In this document: in pieces, positions 49,702-52,214 of the stretch
Layout of the letters: each line of letters begins with the position of its first letter
How positions within the stretch are numbered: the stretch's first letter is position 1
Source of the DNA: a virus
Virus record (IMG/VR): IMGVR_UViG_3300036820_000646
Coordinates: 1-52,214 of that record
DNA: 52,214 nt
Strand: one strand, 5' to 3'
Position numbers and translations under genes: made by a program
The notes under the pieces: generated by a model
Databases searched by the model: none
Seen by the model: only the letters and a program-made list of their open reading frames with translations
Told to the model about the DNA's origin: nothing

Positions 49702-50391
49702 GTGGACCTGACAACCTCATACCTTGAGTGCTTTCCGACCAGGACCAAGGAGCGCTACGAGTTCTACGAGACGCGCAATGCTGCTGGCATTCTTGTTGCC
49801 ACTAATCGCGCTCGATTCGATGAGTTGATTGACGTCCTCGATGCCTTTTCATTGTTGACTGCCGACCTCGTTGAAAGCGGCGGTAACGAGTCGAAGCTGG
49901 CGGCTCGTTTGAATACTGCTTTTCGCGAGAAGGGCTGGCGCGAGGCGCGTGTTGATCAAATCATCAAACTCAGCCTTCTAAAGCAACCGTACCGGCCCGC
50001 GGGCGAGGTTAAGTCAGTAGTGATTGAAACCGAAACCACGAGCGAGGGCTACAAGGTCGACAATTTTGTTGACCGCGTAGCCCTCGACGTCGAATGGAAT
50101 GCGAAGGACGGGAATCTTGATCGCGACCTTGGCGCTTACCGGTCCCTTTATGACGCCGGTCTAATCGACGGCGGGATCATGATTACGCGCACGGTCGACG
50201 ACCTACGCCGGCTCGGCGCACGACTCGGAGAGCTCGCCGGAATGCCCCCGAAGGAAGCTTCGCGAATACTGGCGACGAGCACAACGACCAACACCGTCAA
50301 GCTCGTTCCGAGACTTACTCGCGGCGACAGTGGCGGTTGCCCCATTCTCGTGGTGGCCATTTGCGAACGAACCTGGGACCCAAACTCATGA
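49702..50391 (+). CDS. BglII-like restriction endonuclease
   Basis: This is 229 residues from GTG 49702 (no strong ribosome site). The central region 'SEGYKVDNFVDRVALDVEWNAKDGNLDRDLGAYRSLYDAGLIDGGIMITRT' (about 114-165) is the conserved core of BglII/BamHI-superfamily restriction enzymes in actinobacterial annotations. Asp and Glu in DxxxLDVEWN form the metal site. An N-terminal helical half precedes it. The next gene is an adenine methyltransferase, so this is a type II restriction-modification pair. Recognition of AGATCT-like sites is an inference from the family name, not shown here. Confidence 0.82.
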   Translation: MDLTTSYLECFPTRTKERYEFYETRNAAGILVATNRARFDELIDVLDAFSLLTADLVESGGNESKLAARLNTAFREKGWREARVDQIIKLSLLKQPYRPAGEVKSVVIETETTSEGYKVDNFVDRVALDVEWNAKDGNLDRDLGAYRSLYDAGLIDGGIMITRTVDDLRRLGARLGELAGMPPKEASRILATSTTTNTVKLVPRLTRGDSGGCPILVVAICERTWDPNS

Positions 50392-50424
50392 CCGCCATCA
50401 CCGAGGTGTCACACCGCCCTTATT

Positions 50425-50451
50425 AAGATCTTGAATTATCGAGAAGATCTT
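50425..50451. promoter_or_regulatory. Paired AAGATCTT palindromes upstream of methyltransferase
   Basis: AAGATCTT occurs twice (50425-50432 and 50444-50451) within an AT-rich stretch 22-48 bp before the methyltransferase ATG. Each contains AGATCT. The pair could be a promoter or operator region, possibly controlled by methylation. Confidence 0.5.
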
Positions 50452-50472
50452 TATTAGCGAGGACGTGCACTA

Positions 50473-51372
50473 ATGGTGATGGTTCAAAAAGAAACGCAGC
50501 ACACCGCTCCCCCATTGCGGCTGGTTGGCGAATCCCCGCCATTGCCGACGGTCGACGGCGGGTTCAGTACGATCCTGGCAGATCCGCCGTGGCGATTCAC
50601 CAATAGGACCGGCAAGGTCGCGCCAGAGCACCGACGTCTCGACCGCTATTCAACACTCGACTTGGACGCCATTTGCAATATCGACGCTGGCAGTGTCGCC
50701 TCGAAAAACGCGCACCTGTATCTCTGGGTTCCGAACGCCATGTTGCCTGATGGACTTCGCGTAATGGAGGCTTGGGGATTTCGCTACATCTCGAACATCA
50801 TCTGGGCCAAGCGCCGAATCGATGGTGGCCCCGATGGCAGGGGTGTTGGTTTCTATTTTAGAAACGTAACTGAGATAATCCTGTTTGGAGTGCGAGGCAG
50901 CATGAGAACACTGCCGCCCGCTCGAAGCCAGGTGAACATGATCGAGTCCCGAAAGCGTGAGCACAGTCGCAAGCCCGATGAGCAATACGAACTCATTGAA
51001 GCCTGCTCTCCAGGCCCGTTCCTCGAACTCTTCGCTCGCCATCCTCGTCCTGGATGGACCGTTTGGGGTGACGAAGCAGGCGCAGACGTCGAGCCGCGGG
51101 GTCGCGCTCATAAGGGTTACGAAGGCGGTCCAATCGCGGTCCCACACATCGACTCAAATGTACGCCTCCCGACAAGCGTGTCCGAGCACATCGGGACGAA
51201 ACTCAAACGCCGGTACGAGGGCGGCGCAAGCATCAGGGAGCTCTCTCAAGAGACGGGTTATTCGATCACGAGAGTGCGGCATCTGCTTGAGGTCGCCGAA
51301 ACGCACATTCGCCCTCGTGGTCGCGCCGGCGACAGGCCAGAAGTTGAGCCGAGTCGCGCGAAGATGCGGTAA
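50473..51372 (+). CDS. MT-A70-family DNA adenine methyltransferase with C-terminal HTH
   Basis: This is 299 residues from ATG 50473. The catalytic motif is ILADPPWRF (DPPW at 37-40). LYLWVPNAMLPDGLRVMEAWGFRY and IIWAKRRI follow, then 'RNVTEIILFGVRGSMRTLP', 'HSRKPDEQYELIEACSPGPFLELFARHPRPGWTVWGDE', all standard for MT-A70 m6A enzymes. Residues about 215-265 form an extra HTH (TKLKRRYEGGASIRELSQETGYSITRVRHLLEVA), a type common in actinobacteria. The partner restriction enzyme lies 81 bp upstream. The fused HTH could let the methyltransferase bind its own promoter (inference). Confidence 0.9.
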   Translation: MVMVQKETQHTAPPLRLVGESPPLPTVDGGFSTILADPPWRFTNRTGKVAPEHRRLDRYSTLDLDAICNIDAGSVASKNAHLYLWVPNAMLPDGLRVMEAWGFRYISNIIWAKRRIDGGPDGRGVGFYFRNVTEIILFGVRGSMRTLPPARSQVNMIESRKREHSRKPDEQYELIEACSPGPFLELFARHPRPGWTVWGDEAGADVEPRGRAHKGYEGGPIAVPHIDSNVRLPTSVSEHIGTKLKRRYEGGASIRELSQETGYSITRVRHLLEVAETHIRPRGRAGDRPEVEPSRAKMR

Positions 51373-51476
51373 GCCGCATTTGGTGCGTGCGCCTCGTTCG
51401 GTCACACACAACTCCAATCAATGAACGTGTCAACTTTCCGCCTTCGCGCAGTCGGCGCCATTACGATCTGGTTTCC

Positions 51477-52214
51477 ATGACGAACACAGCAACGGATCGT
51501 GCCCGTGTAAGTGCGTGGCAGTCGTGGGAGACGTGGTGTCGTCTCAACGGATTCGAGCCCTTCGGTGTCCGCACCGGACTCGCCGAATACTTGCTCTGGC
51601 TTGTCGATCCTTACGGAGGTGCGCTCAGTGCCGCGAGCGCCTACCAGGCGTATTGGGCCATCCGTTCGTCGTTCCTGAAGTCTGGCTGGCGAGACCCAGC
51701 CCGAGATCCGGCGGTGCTCGCCGCTCTTGCTGAGATTCGCCGCAACGAGGATCTAAAGAAGCCGCGGCAACTGCAACGGCACTTCACTCGAGAAGAGATC
51801 CAGCACCTCACCGCGTCGATTGACGACTCGTCCGTGCGGGGCGCAAGAGACAAGGCACTTATCTGGCTCGGCCACGACGGTGCTCTGCGCCCGAGTCGAC
51901 TGACCATCCTTCGCTGGAGACACGTCGAGTTTGGTGAGTTCGATGCCACCATCAAGATCCTCTCCCGTCCTCCTAAAGCGAGCAGATCCATCACCCTGTA
52001 CGAAGAGGAAGAGCCGCTCGCCGCGATTCGCGCCTGGCGCGATCTCCGTCGGCGCCGGCCTGAAGAACCTGTGTTCACGTCCATCCCTTGGTCAGACAAG
52101 CGAGTATCAAGCACCGCCCTGTCGACAGGAGACATCGGACGCATCGTCGCTAAACGATCGCTCGAGGCTGGGCTCGGACAAGCGAATGCGATGACGTTAG
52201 TCAGAGCTAGGTGA
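51477..52214 (+). CDS. Tyrosine recombinase, C-terminally incomplete
   Basis: This is 245 residues from ATG 51477 (MTNTATDRARV); an earlier in-frame start has no support. The N-terminal core-binding domain (1-115) is present (SWETWCRLNGFEPFGVRTGLAEYLLWL). The catalytic domain opens with the first Arg in DGALRPSRLTILRWRHVEF and the beta-hairpin Lys region LSRPPKASRSITL. It then stops with NAMTLVRAR just where the HxxR segment (HSLRRG-type) should come; the second Arg, His and the nucleophile Tyr are absent. The stop coincides with the window end. So it is a truncated or frameshifted integrase. Confidence 0.75.
   Translation: MTNTATDRARVSAWQSWETWCRLNGFEPFGVRTGLAEYLLWLVDPYGGALSAASAYQAYWAIRSSFLKSGWRDPARDPAVLAALAEIRRNEDLKKPRQLQRHFTREEIQHLTASIDDSSVRGARDKALIWLGHDGALRPSRLTILRWRHVEFGEFDATIKILSRPPKASRSITLYEEEEPLAAIRAWRDLRRRRPEEPVFTSIPWSDKRVSSTALSTGDIGRIVAKRSLEAGLGQANAMTLVRAR

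Noticed and set aside
1-52214. Avoidance of AGATCT as evidence for BglII-like restriction specificity
   Set aside because: AGATCT occurs at several places (for example about 3557, 7164, 23822, 26661, 35713), near chance level, so it gives no support either way.

Overview
The window looks like part or all of a large mobile element, most likely a conjugative plasmid or plasmid-like integrative element, from a moderately GC-rich actinobacterium. An Acidimicrobiia-like host is my best guess. The reasons are Thr-rich spacers in surface proteins, many GTG/TTG starts, repeated Cys-pair Ig-like surface domains, a G1-type (eqolisin-like) secreted peptidase and SigP/TM proteins typical of that class. 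The host assignment is inference from protein style, not from a marker gene.

Layout. Nearly all core genes run on the minus strand in tightly packed, overlapping operons. From left to right: (1) 1-3.6 kb, an operon of five overlapping genes of unknown function that all begin with the same N-terminal tag, plus a small helix-turn-helix gene; (2) 3.7-5.3 kb, a serine recombinase and a ParA/RHH partition pair with palindromic repeats upstream; (3) 5.5-10.9 kb, HNH nuclease, Thr-rich membrane protein, SSB and a full DNA polymerase III alpha subunit; (4) 11-20.6 kb, a secreted G1-like peptidase, a VirB4-like ATPase, a VirB8/TcpC-like protein, a MoxR ATPase, a predicted PD-(D/E)XK nuclease and small genes; (5) 20.8-24.8 kb, a tiny Cys-rich gene and a giant repeat-built surface protein; (6) 24.9-31.6 kb, MazG-like and GNAT enzymes, a HerA-like ATPase carrying an intein, and a tagged KTSC-domain protein; (7) 31.7-34.2 kb, DUF3800, zinc-ribbon and terminase-small-subunit-like genes; (8) 34.6-41.4 kb, a type IV secretion membrane operon (VirB6-like, pilin-like, PrgI-like) led by a tagged sigma-like protein; (9) 41.4-47.9 kb, a SNF2 helicase, a DinG/XPD helicase carrying a second intein of class 3 type, and a YdjM-like membrane protein; (10) 48-52.2 kb, plus-strand cargo: two frameshifted genes, a tRNA-3'-end-like sequence, a BglII-like/MT-A70 restriction-modification pair and a tyrosine recombinase that ends early.

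How it fits together. The element carries its own replication proteins (DnaE, SSB, two helicases), partition, and much of a Gram-positive-style conjugation machine (VirB4, VirB8-like, VirB6-like, VirB3/PrgI-like). No relaxase or clear coupling protein is visible here.

The most unusual signals are element-wide. Eight otherwise unrelated proteins share an N-terminal tag (RxP[KR]G-x3-GGQFA-x3-NPEA-xV[DE]). Short DNA boxes are repeated upstream of many genes at fixed distance from the start codon: box A (TGGCCG-N11-AACTCCCATC) ahead of all three promoter-proximal tagged genes, box B (ACTGA-N14-CATA[GA]) ahead of dnaE, the VirB4-like gene, an unknown gene and the DinG-like helicase, and box C (GCCGCATGGT) six times in one orientation. 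One tagged protein resembles sigma-70 region 2 and lies directly behind a box A, so a private transcription programme for this element is a reasonable hypothesis.
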